Shown here one piece after another: positions 8,564-17,330 of a stretch of DNA of 64,000 nucleotides. The notes beneath the pieces are model-generated. The model did no database searches and was not told where the DNA came from. It saw only the letters and a list, made by a program, of their open reading frames with translations. Positions within the stretch are counted from its first letter, which is position 1; every line of letters starts with the position of its first letter. A program made the translations under genes and the position numbers. This DNA comes from Pedobacter paludis (GTDB lineage: Bacteria > Bacteroidota > Bacteroidia > Sphingobacteriales > Sphingobacteriaceae). The stretch spans positions 682,001-746,000 of the forward strand of contig NZ_QGNY01000002.1 of NCBI RefSeq assembly GCF_003173575.1, in the 5' to 3' direction.

Positions 8564-8583
8564 TAAAGTTAAACTCAATAATC

Positions 8584-9405
8584 ATGTCAAAATTAGATAT
8601 ATTTAGAAGTGAGTGGCTTGAAGTAGTTTTTGCTGATAAAAACAAAAGCTATGGTGCTTACCAGTTGCGTAAGACCAATGGAGCCAATACGACTAGGGCT
8701 TTGATTATCGGTTCAGTAATTTTTCTTATTTTATTTTTCTCTCCAAAAATCTACAGCCTTATTAAAGGTTCAATGGATAATCAGGATGAGCAATTAAAAG
8801 CACAGGAAGTAATTATCGCTCCACCGCCCCCAGTTGATCCAAAAACACCTCCACCTCCACCGGTAGAGCCACCGCCACCAAAAGTGGATCAGGTAAAAAT
8901 GCCACCTCCAATCGTTAAGCCAGATGAGCAAGTACGTGATGAGGAACCACCAACAGTAGAAAAGTTGAAGGAAGCAGATCCTGGTCAAAGAGATATTAAA
9001 GGTGATCCAACCGCAGACATTCAGATTGCTGAACCTGTTGGTGAAGGCCCGAAACGTACCGAGGCAGTTGCTGTTGATGATAACAAAGTTTATGACTTCG
9101 TTAGTATCGAGAAACAACCAGAATACCCAGGAGGTATTGCTAAGTTCTACAAATACTTAGGTGGTGCAATCAAATATCCGCCAATGGCACAAGAAAACAA
9201 CGTACAGGGTAAAGTATTTTTATCTTTCGTTGTAGAAAAAGATGGTAAATTGACAGATATCCAAGTTACCCGCGGTTTGGGTAGCGGAACTGATGAAGAA
9301 GCTATCCGTGTACTAAAAGCAAGCCCACGTTGGAACCCAGGTATCCAAAATGGTAAGCCGGTAAGGGTAAAATACAACATCAACGTAAACTTTACATTGA
9401 ACTAA
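8584..9405 (+). CDS. tonB: TonB energy transducer
   Basis: 273 residues. It spans the periplasm and passes proton-motive energy from ExbB/ExbD to outer-membrane TonB-dependent receptors. The N-terminus contains KSYGAYQLRKTN, typical of Bacteroidota TonB, then a membrane helix at about 36-57. A Pro-rich linker of repeated PPPPV and Lys-Pro units covers about 78-117. The C-terminal TonB domain (about 180-273) has the familiar PEYPGGIAKFYKYL, YPPMAQENNVQGKVFLSF and a final VKYNINVNFTLN strand. Operon position after ExbB and two ExbD supports the call. Confidence 0.95.
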   Translation: MSKLDIFRSEWLEVVFADKNKSYGAYQLRKTNGANTTRALIIGSVIFLILFFSPKIYSLIKGSMDNQDEQLKAQEVIIAPPPPVDPKTPPPPPVEPPPPKVDQVKMPPPIVKPDEQVRDEEPPTVEKLKEADPGQRDIKGDPTADIQIAEPVGEGPKRTEAVAVDDNKVYDFVSIEKQPEYPGGIAKFYKYLGGAIKYPPMAQENNVQGKVFLSFVVEKDGKLTDIQVTRGLGSGTDEEAIRVLKASPRWNPGIQNGKPVRVKYNINVNFTLN

Positions 9406-9411
9406 TAGTAA

Positions 9412-9630
9412 ATGTTAAATTTTGATATTTTTAAGCAAAAATCGCCTAAACAGCGGTTTTTGCTCATTTTAGGCCTTATCATGTTCGTTTTTTACGTGAT
9501 TTTAGGTTTAGCATTTATCTTTTGGAAAGGCCTTAATTTGAATATTCCTTACTATGGCAAGGTGGCAATTGGAATTTTCCTGATTATTTATGCTTTTGTA
9601 AGACTATTAAGCCTGGGTAGGCGAGACTAA
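9412..9630 (+). CDS. Small two-helix membrane protein
   Basis: 72 residues starting 7 nt after tonB. Two hydrophobic stretches (about 15-40 and 48-65) are linked by a short loop NLNIPYYGK, and the C-terminus ends LLSLGRRD. I do not recognise a named family. Tight spacing to tonB and to the following lipoprotein gene suggests it belongs to the same transcript and may be an accessory of the Ton machinery or of the PstS-like protein. Function unknown. Confidence 0.75.
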   Translation: MLNFDIFKQKSPKQRFLLILGLIMFVFYVILGLAFIFWKGLNLNIPYYGKVAIGIFLIIYAFVRLLSLGRRD

Positions 9631-9636
9631 TCATTG

Positions 9637-10539
9637 ATGAGAAATATCCTTTTTATATTTATGTTGCTCGCTTTAGTTTCTTGTAAACGTAAAGCAAAAC
9701 CCGAAGCGGTAAAAGAAACGCGAACCAGCGGAACCTTAAAAATATTAGTTGATGAAAGTGTTGGTCCTATTGTTCAAGAGCAGATCGGTATTTTCGGACT
9801 AGATTATCCACAGGCAAAATTTGAAACCATAATTAAGCCCGAAGAAAAATTATTGCCAGCTTTCTTAAACGATAGTGTTAGAGTAATTGTTCTGCCAAGA
9901 ATGCTTACCAAACAAGAGGAAAAATACTATAATCAACGCAACATTAAAATTAATACATCACGCTTTGCTGTAGATGGGATAGCATTAATTACAAATCAGG
10001 GCAATATAGATAGCACAATTACCGTTAAAGAAGTTATAGATATCTTACAGGGAAAAGGTTCAGATAAAAAATTGGTCTTTGATAACGCTTATTCAAGTAC
10101 CTTCCAATATTTTAAGCAATTGGCTAATATTAGTCAATTTCCGGCTCAAGGTGTTTACTCGAAAAGTTCTAGCAATGAAGTAATCAAGCTGATCGCTCAG
10201 GATAAGAGTTTTATAGGTGTTTTGGGAATAAATTGGATTACGGATCGAAATTCGAATATGACTGAGTATTTAAGCCAAATAAAAACGCTTGGTGTAAAAA
10301 ACTTAAAAGGCAAGGTAGGAGATGATCAGTTTTATAAACCAACCCAAGATAATCTGATAAATGGAATCTATCCTTTCCTTAGAAACGTAAATATTATAGA
10401 TTGTGAAGGAAGAGATGGTTTAGGCACAGGATTTGCAACATGGTTAAGGAGCCAGAGAGGACAATTAATTGTACTTAAATCCGGACTGGCGCCGCACAAA
10501 TTAATGCCGAGAGAAATTAACTTAACAAAAGAAAAATAA
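9637..10539 (+). CDS. PstS-like substrate-binding lipoprotein
   Basis: 300 residues from the ATG at 9637 (a TTG one codon earlier is also in frame). MRNILFIFMLLALVSC is a lipoprotein signal. The mature part, with TLKILVDESVGPIVQEQI near the start and FATWLRSQRGQLIVLKSGL near the end, resembles the periplasmic phosphate-binding (PBP-like-2) domain. No permease or ATPase gene lies nearby, so classical ABC uptake is unlikely at this locus. Placement between Ton genes and a TPR protein suggests an envelope role. Ligand unknown. Confidence 0.8.
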   Translation: MRNILFIFMLLALVSCKRKAKPEAVKETRTSGTLKILVDESVGPIVQEQIGIFGLDYPQAKFETIIKPEEKLLPAFLNDSVRVIVLPRMLTKQEEKYYNQRNIKINTSRFAVDGIALITNQGNIDSTITVKEVIDILQGKGSDKKLVFDNAYSSTFQYFKQLANISQFPAQGVYSKSSSNEVIKLIAQDKSFIGVLGINWITDRNSNMTEYLSQIKTLGVKNLKGKVGDDQFYKPTQDNLINGIYPFLRNVNIIDCEGRDGLGTGFATWLRSQRGQLIVLKSGLAPHKLMPREINLTKEK

Positions 10540-10688
10540 TTTATAAATTGAACCACGAAGTATTAAGTAAAATACTTCATATTTAGAGATAAGAAATTAC
10601 CAGGTGAAGATTGAGAGAGCAACTAGAAGAGAAAAGAACCATGGCTCAATCAATATTCATTACCATTAAAAAACAAAAATTAAATCCA

Positions 10689-12398
10689 ATGAAAATTTCA
10701 AAGAAAGCAATAACCTTAAATGTAGGTTTAGTGTTGATGGGTTCTGCAGTTTTTGCTCAAAATTTAAACGACGCGAAAAAAGCCATTGACGCTGAACAGT
10801 ATCAGAAAGCATCATCAATGCTTAAATCATTGGTGAGCTCACAAGCAACAAATGGCGAAAATTATTATAACCTTGGTTTGGTTTACCTAAAAACCGGTTA
10901 TATAGATTCGGCTAGAGCAGTTTTTACTAAAGGTGTTACTGCCGATGCTAAAAACAACTTAAACTTAATTGGTTTGGGCGAAGCGGATATGTTATCTAAC
11001 AATCCAACATCAGCAAAAACAAATTTTGATAAAGCCGTAGCTTTAGCGCCAAAAGATTATAAAACTTATTTAAATATTGGTAAAGCATATTTGGCACAGG
11101 ATAAACCAAGTGAGGATGTGTCTAAACCAGATTTTACTAATGCCTTGGCTAACATCACTAAAGCGGATGAGTTAGATTCTAAAGATAAAGATGCAGATGT
11201 TTTCTTGGCGCAAGGTGATGCTTATGCATTGCAAAAGAAAAATTCTGAAGCATTAGGTCCATATATGAGAGTTGGTGATGTTGATCCAAACAACAGACGA
11301 GCCAAAACTCAAATTGGTAAAATGTATAAAGAATCAAGAGCTTTTCCAGAAGGCGAAAAAGAATTACAAGATGTAATTGCTGCTGATCCAAATTATGGCC
11401 CTGCTTATCGTGAATTAGGTGAGTTATACTTACAATGGAGCAGCTTTGGTACCGATCAGGAAAAAGCAAAGAAAGGTATTGAGAATTATAAAAAATATAT
11501 GGATTTGACTGACAAATCTTTAGAATCTCAATTACGTTACGCTCAATTCCTGTTCTACGCTAAAGATTTCCAAACGTTAGAGCAAGTAGCTTCGAGTATG
11601 CAAGTTCCGGCTAACGATCCGAAAGGCATTGTAGTCGCTAGATTAAAAGGATGGTCTGCTTATGAGAATAAAAACTATCCTCAAGCATTGACTTATTTAA
11701 CTGAATTCTTCTCGAAAGAAAAAGATAAAACAAAAATTTTAGGTAACGATTATCTTTATTTGGGTAAATCTCAGTTAAAAGCCGGTCAAGATAGTTTAGC
11801 AGTAATGAATATTATCGAAGCGGCTAAAATAGATTCAAACAATGCTGATGCATTAGCTGAAGCTGGCTTAGCCTTAATGAAAGCTAAAAAATATGCTAAA
11901 TCTGCTGAAATTTATAATCTTGCAATTAAATACAATCCTAATGGTAAAGGTTCATTAACCAACTACTACTATTTAGGTCAAACTAGATTTTATGAATCTT
12001 ATTTCTTGCAAAAAGATAAAAAACCTTTAAATACTGCAGGTTTAGTTGAAGCAGATTCTGCTTTAAGCCACTTGAATAAAGTATCTCCTGATTTTGCTTT
12101 AGGTTATTTTACAAGAGCAAGGATTGCTAACTTAATGGATGATAAAACAAGTCCAAAATATGCTTCAATTCCTTTCTTCGAAAAATACATTAGCTTAGTT
12201 AAACCAGAAGAGGCAGCAAGTAATAAAAATAACCTTGTAGAGTCTTATGATTATTTAGGCGCATATTACGCAGATAAGGATAAAGCAAAAGCGATCGATT
12301 TCTTAAACAAAAGTATCGCACTTGATCCAGCTGGTCCATTTGCAACAGCTAAATTAAAAGAGCTTCAGGCTCCGGCAGCAAAAGGAAAAGGTAAATAA
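10689..12398 (+). CDS. Exported tetratricopeptide-repeat protein
   Basis: 569 residues from the ATG at 10689. The upstream in-frame start (10611) would add 26 residues without homology, whereas MKISKKAITLNVGLVLMGSAVFAQ from 10689 is a clean signal peptide. The mature protein is built of many 34-residue helical pairs, for example NGENYYNLGLVYLKTGYIDS, and continues to LNKSIALDPAGPF near the end. It ends in a Lys-rich tail. Such proteins act as scaffolds in the periplasm. It follows the Ton operon and ends with a terminator. Confidence 0.88.
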   Translation: MKISKKAITLNVGLVLMGSAVFAQNLNDAKKAIDAEQYQKASSMLKSLVSSQATNGENYYNLGLVYLKTGYIDSARAVFTKGVTADAKNNLNLIGLGEADMLSNNPTSAKTNFDKAVALAPKDYKTYLNIGKAYLAQDKPSEDVSKPDFTNALANITKADELDSKDKDADVFLAQGDAYALQKKNSEALGPYMRVGDVDPNNRRAKTQIGKMYKESRAFPEGEKELQDVIAADPNYGPAYRELGELYLQWSSFGTDQEKAKKGIENYKKYMDLTDKSLESQLRYAQFLFYAKDFQTLEQVASSMQVPANDPKGIVVARLKGWSAYENKNYPQALTYLTEFFSKEKDKTKILGNDYLYLGKSQLKAGQDSLAVMNIIEAAKIDSNNADALAEAGLALMKAKKYAKSAEIYNLAIKYNPNGKGSLTNYYYLGQTRFYESYFLQKDKKPLNTAGLVEADSALSHLNKVSPDFALGYFTRARIANLMDDKTSPKYASIPFFEKYISLVKPEEAASNKNNLVESYDYLGAYYADKDKAKAIDFLNKSIALDPAGPFATAKLKELQAPAAKGKGK

Positions 12399-12420
12399 TA
12401 ATTCAAATTAATAATTTAGA

Positions 12421-12454
12421 AAAGGCAGAGTTTGGTTACTCTGCCTTTTTCTTT
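12421..12454 (+). terminator. Terminator after the TPR gene, overlapping the nuoA promoter
   Basis: A stem AAAGGCAGAG (12421-12430) / CTCTGCCTTT (12439-12448) with an 8-nt loop is followed by TTCTTTT. It ends the Ton/TPR transcript 22 nt past the stop. Its loop holds the TTTG element of the next promoter. Confidence 0.85.
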
Positions 12455-12462
12455 TACTTTTG
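12431..12462 (+). promoter_or_regulatory. Promoter of the nuo operon
   Basis: TTTG (12431-12434), a 20-nt spacer and TACTTTTG (12455-12462) fit the Bacteroidota consensus well. The -33 element lies in the terminator loop and the -7 element directly follows its T-run. The leader to the nuoA ATG would be only about 12 nt. Confidence 0.7.
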
Positions 12463-12480
12463 CATCAGAAAATAAAGATT

Positions 12481-12852
12481 ATGCAAGCGCAAAGTTCAGC
12501 TATAGATTTTTTACCAATTATATTTCAAGTAATTGTTGCCTTAGGTTTTGTTGTGACCACATTACTAGCAACACATTTTTTAGGCCCAAAACGCAAAACT
12601 AGCGATAAGCTGGAAACTTTTGAAGCTGGTGTTAAATCTATTGGTAATGCCCGTCAACCATTTTCAATTAAATATTTTGTAGTTGCAATCTTATTTGTAT
12701 TGTTTGATGTTGAGGTTATTTTTATGTATCCATGGGCAGTTAATTTCAGAGCTTTAAAAATGGATGGAATGATCGAAATGTTCATCTTTATGGGTACGTT
12801 ATTACTTGGATTTGTTTACGTAATCAAGAAAAAAGTCTTAGACTGGAACTAA
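12481..12852 (+). CDS. nuoA: NADH-quinone oxidoreductase subunit A
   Basis: 123 residues with three membrane helices. It is a small membrane-arm subunit of complex I. The cytoplasmic loop contains LGPKRKTSDKLETFEAGVKS, matching the conserved GPK...YE.G region that contacts the quinone site. The central helix carries LFDVEVIFMYPWA, the NuoA signature. The ATG at 12481 is used; a TTG seven codons upstream lies inside the promoter. It is separated from nuoB by 182 nt, unusual in a nuo operon. Confidence 0.95.
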   Translation: MQAQSSAIDFLPIIFQVIVALGFVVTTLLATHFLGPKRKTSDKLETFEAGVKSIGNARQPFSIKYFVVAILFVLFDVEVIFMYPWAVNFRALKMDGMIEMFIFMGTLLLGFVYVIKKKVLDWN

Positions 12853-13034
12853 TTCTAATTGCGTGTTAAGTGTTGAGCGTTATCTAACTGATTAATCAAA
12901 CGTTCAACTTATTACATACAATACGTAACTAATTTAGAAAGGTTCTAAATCGACTTAAGCTAGTTTATTTGCCTTTAAAATATTGTAAATTTGTTGCTCA
13001 TTCTGCAAAGGGATGAGCATTTTTTGTTTATAAC
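12853..13034 (+). promoter_or_regulatory. nuoA-nuoB gap with internal promoter element and hairpin
   Basis: TAAATTTG at 12986-12993 matches the -7 consensus, although no well-spaced TTTG precedes it. A hairpin TGCTCAT (12995-13001) / ATGAGCA (13013-13019) with six following T residues comes immediately after. The two together could restart transcription, attenuate it, or separate nuoA from nuoB-N. Confidence 0.5.
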
Positions 13035-13577
13035 ATGAGTGAAATTAATATAGTTGATGCGCCTCCGGGAATAGAAGGATCTGGTTTCTTTGCCACTTCA
13101 ATGGATAAAGTTATCGGTTTGGCTCGTTCAAATTCATTATGGCCTTTACCTTTTGCAACCTCTTGTTGCGGAATTGAGTTTATGGCTACCATGGGTTCTC
13201 ACTACGATTTAGGTCGTTTTGGTGCAGAGCGTTTGAGTTTTTCTCCTCGTCAGGCTGATGTTTTAATGGTTATGGGTACCATCGCTAAAAAGATGGCTCC
13301 GGTATTAAAGCAAGTTTATATCCAAATGGCAGAGCCACGTTGGGTTATGGCTGTGGGTGCATGTGCAAGTAGTGGAGGTATTTTTGATACCTATTCTGTT
13401 TTGCAGGGTATTGATGAGGTTATTCCTGTGGATGTTTACGTTCCAGGTTGCCCGCCAAGGCCAGAAGCAATTTTAGATGGTTTCCAGCGCATTCAGGATT
13501 TGGTGAAAAACGAATCCGGCAGAAGAAGAAACTCTGATTATTACAAAGAACTTTTAGGTCAATACGGCATTAAATAA
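13035..13577 (+). CDS. nuoB: NADH-quinone oxidoreductase subunit B
   Basis: 180 residues. This peripheral-arm subunit carries iron-sulfur cluster N2, the last electron carrier before quinone. Ligand cysteines are visible as the adjacent pair Cys44-Cys45 in [10 protein letters not shown], Cys110 in VGACASSGG and Cys139 in [10 protein letters not shown]. The stop codon overlaps the nuoC start (TAATG), indicating coupled translation. Confidence 0.97.
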   Translation: MSEINIVDAPPGIEGSGFFATSMDKVIGLARSNSLWPLPFATSCCGIEFMATMGSHYDLGRFGAERLSFSPRQADVLMVMGTIAKKMAPVLKQVYIQMAEPRWVMAVGACASSGGIFDTYSVLQGIDEVIPVDVYVPGCPPRPEAILDGFQRIQDLVKNESGRRRNSDYYKELLGQYGIK

Positions 13578-14077
13578 TGGAAGAAACGACTCTAAACAAC
13601 AATATCCTTGCAAAACTTAGCGATAAGTTTGGTGAGAAAATAACGGCTGTTTCTGAACCTTATGGCTTGCTAACTTTTGTAACCACTAAAGATGTTATTG
13701 TAAACGTATTATCGTATCTAAAAGGCGAACTAAAATTTAACTTCTTAACTGATATAACCGCTGTTCATTATCCAGGTAAAGATCACGGTATTGCTGTTGT
13801 GTATCATTTACATAATATGGTAGAGAAAGCAAGGGTTAGAATTAAGGTTTTTATTTCCGAGCAAAATCCAACCATCCCAACCGCCACCACAGTTTGGAAA
13901 GGTGCGAACTGGATGGAGCGTGAAACTTATGATTTGTTCGGAGTTAAATTTGAAGGCCACCCAGATTTACGCCGTATTTTGAATATGGATGATTTAGGTG
14001 TACACCCTATGCTGAAACAGTATCCATTGGAAGATCCGAACAGAGTAGATAAAAAAGACGAATTTTTTGGAAGGTAA
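13577..14077 (+). CDS. nuoC: NADH-quinone oxidoreductase subunit C
   Basis: 166 residues, a free-standing NuoC rather than the NuoCD fusion of enterobacteria. The conserved C-terminal segment GANWMERETYDLFGVKFEGH followed by LRRIL is present. It sits in the connecting module of the peripheral arm next to NuoD. It overlaps nuoB by one base and precedes nuoD by 3 nt. Confidence 0.96.
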   Translation: MEETTLNNNILAKLSDKFGEKITAVSEPYGLLTFVTTKDVIVNVLSYLKGELKFNFLTDITAVHYPGKDHGIAVVYHLHNMVEKARVRIKVFISEQNPTIPTATTVWKGANWMERETYDLFGVKFEGHPDLRRILNMDDLGVHPMLKQYPLEDPNRVDKKDEFFGR

Positions 14078-14080
14078 CAT

Positions 14081-15295
14081 ATGAATCATAACCATCCGGT
14101 ATTTACAGATAACGACCCGCAAAGTGAGCTGGTAACCTTAAACTTAGGCCCAACACACCCTGCAACCCATGGCGTTTTTCAAAACGTTTTGCAATTAGAT
14201 GGTGAGCGTATTGTAAGTGGAGTTTCTACAATTGGGTATATCCACCGTGCTTTCGAAAAGATTGCCGAGCATCGCCCATTTTATCAAATAACCCCACTTA
14301 CCGATCGTTTAAACTATTGCTCATCACCTATTAACAATATGGGATGGCACATGACGGTTGAGAAATTGTTGAATATCAAAATGCCAAAACGTGTAGATTA
14401 TCTTCGCGTTATCATTATGGAGCTTTCTCGTATCTCCGACCACATTATCTGTAATACGATTATCGGTCAGGATACAGGCGCAACAACAACTTTCCTTTAC
14501 CTTTTCCAGTTCCGCGAGCACATTTACGAGATCTTCGAAGAGGTTTGTGGCGCTCGTTTAACAACAAATATTGGTCGCATTGGTGGTTTTGAAAGAGATT
14601 TTAACGAAATCGCTTTTACAAAAATCAATAAATTTTTAAAAGAATTTCCGGTTGCTTTAAGAGAGTTTGAAAATCTTTTAAGCCGTAACCGTATTTTTAT
14701 AGATAGAACAGCTGGTGTTGCAGAAGTAACGAAAGAAACGGCGCTGGAATATAGTTGGACCGGCCCACTTTTACGTGCTACGGGTGTAGATTATGATGTT
14801 CGTGTAAGCGACCCATATTCTTCATATCAGGATTTCGATTTCGAGGTTCCGGTTGGAACAAGTGGCGATATTTACGATCGATACCTTGTGCGTAACGAAG
14901 AGATGTGGCAAAGTGTTCGCATTATTGAACAAGCCATAGAAAAACTAAAATCAGAGCCAAAAGGTATTTTTCATGCCGATGTTCCAGAATTTTATCTTCC
15001 ACCAAAACAAGAGGTTTATAATAATATGGAGGCATTAATTTATCACTTCAAAATTGTGATGGGTGAAATTGATGCGCCAAAAGCTGAGGTTTATCACGCT
15101 GTTGAGGGCGGAAATGGTGAACTGGGTTTCTATTTAATTAATGATGGCGGACGTACACCTTATCGTTTACACTTCCGCAGACCAAGTTTTGTAAATTACC
15201 AGATGTTTGCGCCAATGAGCGAGGGTATGTTATTATCCGATGCCATTATCAACATGAGTAGTATGAATATTATTGCAGGAGAATTAGATGCTTAA
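14081..15295 (+). CDS. nuoD: NADH-quinone oxidoreductase subunit D
   Basis: 404 residues. It forms the quinone-binding cavity with NuoB and descends from the hydrogenase large subunit. The signature LNLGPTHPATHGVFQ is at the start, RGIE-type helix residues are visible as GYIHRAFEKIAEHR, and the C-terminus has GELGFYLINDGGRTPYR and the terminal region ending IIAGELDA. It overlaps the nuoE start by 8 nt, so translation is coupled. Confidence 0.97.
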   Translation: MNHNHPVFTDNDPQSELVTLNLGPTHPATHGVFQNVLQLDGERIVSGVSTIGYIHRAFEKIAEHRPFYQITPLTDRLNYCSSPINNMGWHMTVEKLLNIKMPKRVDYLRVIIMELSRISDHIICNTIIGQDTGATTTFLYLFQFREHIYEIFEEVCGARLTTNIGRIGGFERDFNEIAFTKINKFLKEFPVALREFENLLSRNRIFIDRTAGVAEVTKETALEYSWTGPLLRATGVDYDVRVSDPYSSYQDFDFEVPVGTSGDIYDRYLVRNEEMWQSVRIIEQAIEKLKSEPKGIFHADVPEFYLPPKQEVYNNMEALIYHFKIVMGEIDAPKAEVYHAVEGGNGELGFYLINDGGRTPYRLHFRRPSFVNYQMFAPMSEGMLLSDAIINMSSMNIIAGELDA

Positions 15296-15800
15296 AGTAG
15301 AAGAACAAACACCTGTAGTGTTCTCATCAGAATTGCTTGCCAAGTTTGATGATGTGATCACCCGTTATCCGGCAGATAAAAGTAAATCAGCTTTGCTACC
15401 ATTATTACATTTGGTACAGGCAGAATTTCTTTGGGTAAGTACTTCGGCAATGGATAAAGTTGCGGAATACTTAAAAATTCAGCCGATTGAAGTTTACGAA
15501 GTAGCTACTTTTTATAGTATGTACTTTTTAAAACCACAAGGTAAGTATGCATTAGAAGTTTGCCGTACTGGACCTTGCTGTTTAGTAGGGGCTGAAAAAA
15601 TATTAGATCACCTAGAAAGTAAATTAGGTGTTAAAGAAGGTGAAGTTACTACAGATGGCTTATTCAGCTTTAGAGGAGTTGAATGTTTAGCTGCTTGTGG
15701 TTTTGGTCCGGTATTACAAATTAGTCCGGAATATACTTTCTACGAAAACTTAACTACCGAGAGTGTAGATAAACTGATTGAAGATTTAAAAAATAAATAA
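15288..15800 (+). CDS. nuoE: NADH-quinone oxidoreductase subunit E
   Basis: 170 residues with a thioredoxin-like fold holding [2Fe-2S] cluster N1a. Cysteines are seen as EVCRTGPCC and VECLAACGFGP, the expected spacing. With NuoF and NuoG it forms the NADH-oxidising module. A dispersed GC-rich repeat, not a regular spacer, separates it from nuoF. Confidence 0.96.
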   Translation: MLKVEEQTPVVFSSELLAKFDDVITRYPADKSKSALLPLLHLVQAEFLWVSTSAMDKVAEYLKIQPIEVYEVATFYSMYFLKPQGKYALEVCRTGPCCLVGAEKILDHLESKLGVKEGEVTTDGLFSFRGVECLAACGFGPVLQISPEYTFYENLTTESVDKLIEDLKNK

Positions 15801-15870
15801 CCCCCCAGCCCCCTAAAGGGGGAGTTTAATACGAGGGGTAAAAGTCCCCTTTAGGGGATTTAGGGGTATA
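15799..15870. repeat. GC-rich inverted repeat between nuoE and nuoF (family D)
   Basis: Two arms related as inverted copies, containing CCCCTAAAGGGGGAG (about 15811-15825) and AGTCCCCTTTAGGGG (about 15843-15857), flank a short AT-rich centre. The GC content contrasts sharply with the surrounding operon. Such CCCCTAAA-type elements are, from memory, scattered through many Bacteroidota intergenic regions. Confidence 0.7.
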
Positions 15871-15874
15871 AAAA

Positions 15875-17242
15875 ATGAGTCGCAAATTATTACTTGAGCA
15901 TATTAACGTACCAGGCATCAATACACTTGAGGTCTATCGCCAAAAAGGTGGGTACCGTGCCGTGGAAAAAGCTCTTAAAACTTTAACACCTGAAGAGATT
16001 GTTGAAGAAGTTAAGAAATCTGGCTTACGCGGTCGTGGTGGTGCGGGTTTCCCGACGGGAATGAAATGGAGCTTTTTGGCCAAGCCAGAGGGTGTTGCAC
16101 GTTATTTGGTTTGCAACGCTGACGAATCTGAACCAGGAACTTTCAAAGACCGTTATCTAATGACGTACATTCCTCATGCTTTAATTGAAGGAATGATTGT
16201 ATCGAGTTTTGCTTTAGGTGCAAAGGTTTCATACATCTACGTTCGTGGAGAAATGATGCCTCAGATCCGCATTTTAGAAAAAGCAATTGCTGAAGCTAAA
16301 GCAGCTGGATGGTTGGGTAAAAACATTTTAGGATCAGGTTACGATTTAGAATTATATGTTCAGCCGGGCGGTGGTGCTTACATTTGTGGTGAAGAAACTG
16401 CATTGTTAGAATCACTTGAAGGTAAAAGGGGTAATCCAAGGATTAAACCACCATTTCCTGCTATTGCAGGTTTGTACGGTTGTCCAACCGTAGTAAATAA
16501 CGTAGAATCTATTGCTGCAGTTGTGCCAATTATTAATGATGGCGGTGAAGAATATGCGAAAATCGGTATAGGAAGAAGTACTGGTACAAAATTAATATCA
16601 GCATCAGGTAACCTAGTTAAACCTGGTGTTTATGAAATTGAATTGGGCTTACCGGTAGAAGAATTTATTTATTCTGATGAATATTGCGGCGGTATTGCTA
16701 ATGGTAAAAGACTAAAAGCAACGGTAGCTGGGGGTTCATCTGTGCCAATTTTGCCAGCCAACTTAACATTGAAATATGCAAACGGCGAACCTCGTTTAAT
16801 GAGTTACGAATCTTTATCAGAAGGTGGCTTTGCTACAGGAACCATGATGGGTTCTGGTGGTTTTATTGCTTTTGATGAAGATCAGTGTATCGTTAGAAAT
16901 ACTTGGAATTTCGCCCGTTTTTATCACCATGAAAGTTGCGGACAATGTTCACCTTGCCGTGAAGGTACTGGATGGATGGAAAAAGTGTTGCATAAAATTG
17001 AGCATGGCTATGGTACAATGAGCGATGTGGATTTACTTTGGGACATTCAACGCAAAATCGAAGGGAATACCATTTGTCCTTTAGGTGATGCTGCAGCTTG
17101 GCCAGTAGCAAGTGCAATTCGTCATTTTAGAGATGAGTTTGAATGGCACATTAAGGAGCCGGTTAAGAGTCAACAACAAAATTATGGTTTGGCGAACTAT
17201 GCTAATCCAATAGAAAAAGCTCCGGTTACGGAAGAGAAATAA
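15875..17242 (+). CDS. nuoF: NADH-quinone oxidoreductase subunit F
   Basis: 455 residues. It binds NADH and FMN and cluster N3. The nucleotide-binding glycine loop [16 protein letters not shown] lies around residue 50, [14 protein letters not shown] around residue 88, and ligands [12 protein letters not shown] around residue 352, with the fourth Cys in [13 protein letters not shown]. It is followed by an inserted cassette of about 700 nt before nuoG. Confidence 0.97.
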   Translation: MSRKLLLEHINVPGINTLEVYRQKGGYRAVEKALKTLTPEEIVEEVKKSGLRGRGGAGFPTGMKWSFLAKPEGVARYLVCNADESEPGTFKDRYLMTYIPHALIEGMIVSSFALGAKVSYIYVRGEMMPQIRILEKAIAEAKAAGWLGKNILGSGYDLELYVQPGGGAYICGEETALLESLEGKRGNPRIKPPFPAIAGLYGCPTVVNNVESIAAVVPIINDGGEEYAKIGIGRSTGTKLISASGNLVKPGVYEIELGLPVEEFIYSDEYCGGIANGKRLKATVAGGSSVPILPANLTLKYANGEPRLMSYESLSEGGFATGTMMGSGGFIAFDEDQCIVRNTWNFARFYHHESCGQCSPCREGTGWMEKVLHKIEHGYGTMSDVDLLWDIQRKIEGNTICPLGDAAAWPVASAIRHFRDEFEWHIKEPVKSQQQNYGLANYANPIEKAPVTEEK

Positions 17243-17244
17243 TT

Positions 17245-17269
17245 CTAAGGTCGCAATTTGCAACCTTAG
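17245..17269. repeat. Palindrome upstream of the ORF6N gene, copy 1 (family C)
   Basis: A 25-nt near-perfect palindrome reads CTAAGGTCGCAATTTGCAAC then CTTAG, with one non-Watson-Crick pair and an unpaired centre. It begins 3 nt after the nuoF stop and shares the core GTCGCAA-TTGC with the second palindrome at 17288. Confidence 0.75.
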
Positions 17270-17287
17270 AATTGCTTAACATAGAAC

Positions 17288-17306
17288 TGGTCGCAAATTG
17301 CGACCA
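17288..17306. repeat. Palindrome upstream of the ORF6N gene, copy 2 (family C)
   Basis: TGGTCGCAAATTGCGACCA is a perfect 9+1+9 palindrome, 25 nt before the ORF6N start. It could be an operator for the encoded DNA-binding protein or one end of a mobile cassette. Confidence 0.75.
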
Positions 17307-17330
17307 CCTTGAAATAGGAAAAATTAAAAT

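Noticed and set aside
8794..9117. Minus-strand open frame opposite tonB rich in Trp and Arg
   Set aside because: Its composition is the mirror of the proline-rich TonB linker read on the other strand; it has no start context and no plausible product.
10611..10688. Upstream start of the TPR protein
   Set aside because: It would bury the signal peptide that begins at 10689 behind 26 charged residues.
11179..11469. Minus-strand open frame inside the TPR gene
   Set aside because: His/Leu-rich shadow of the helical repeat codons, wholly antisense to a well-supported gene.
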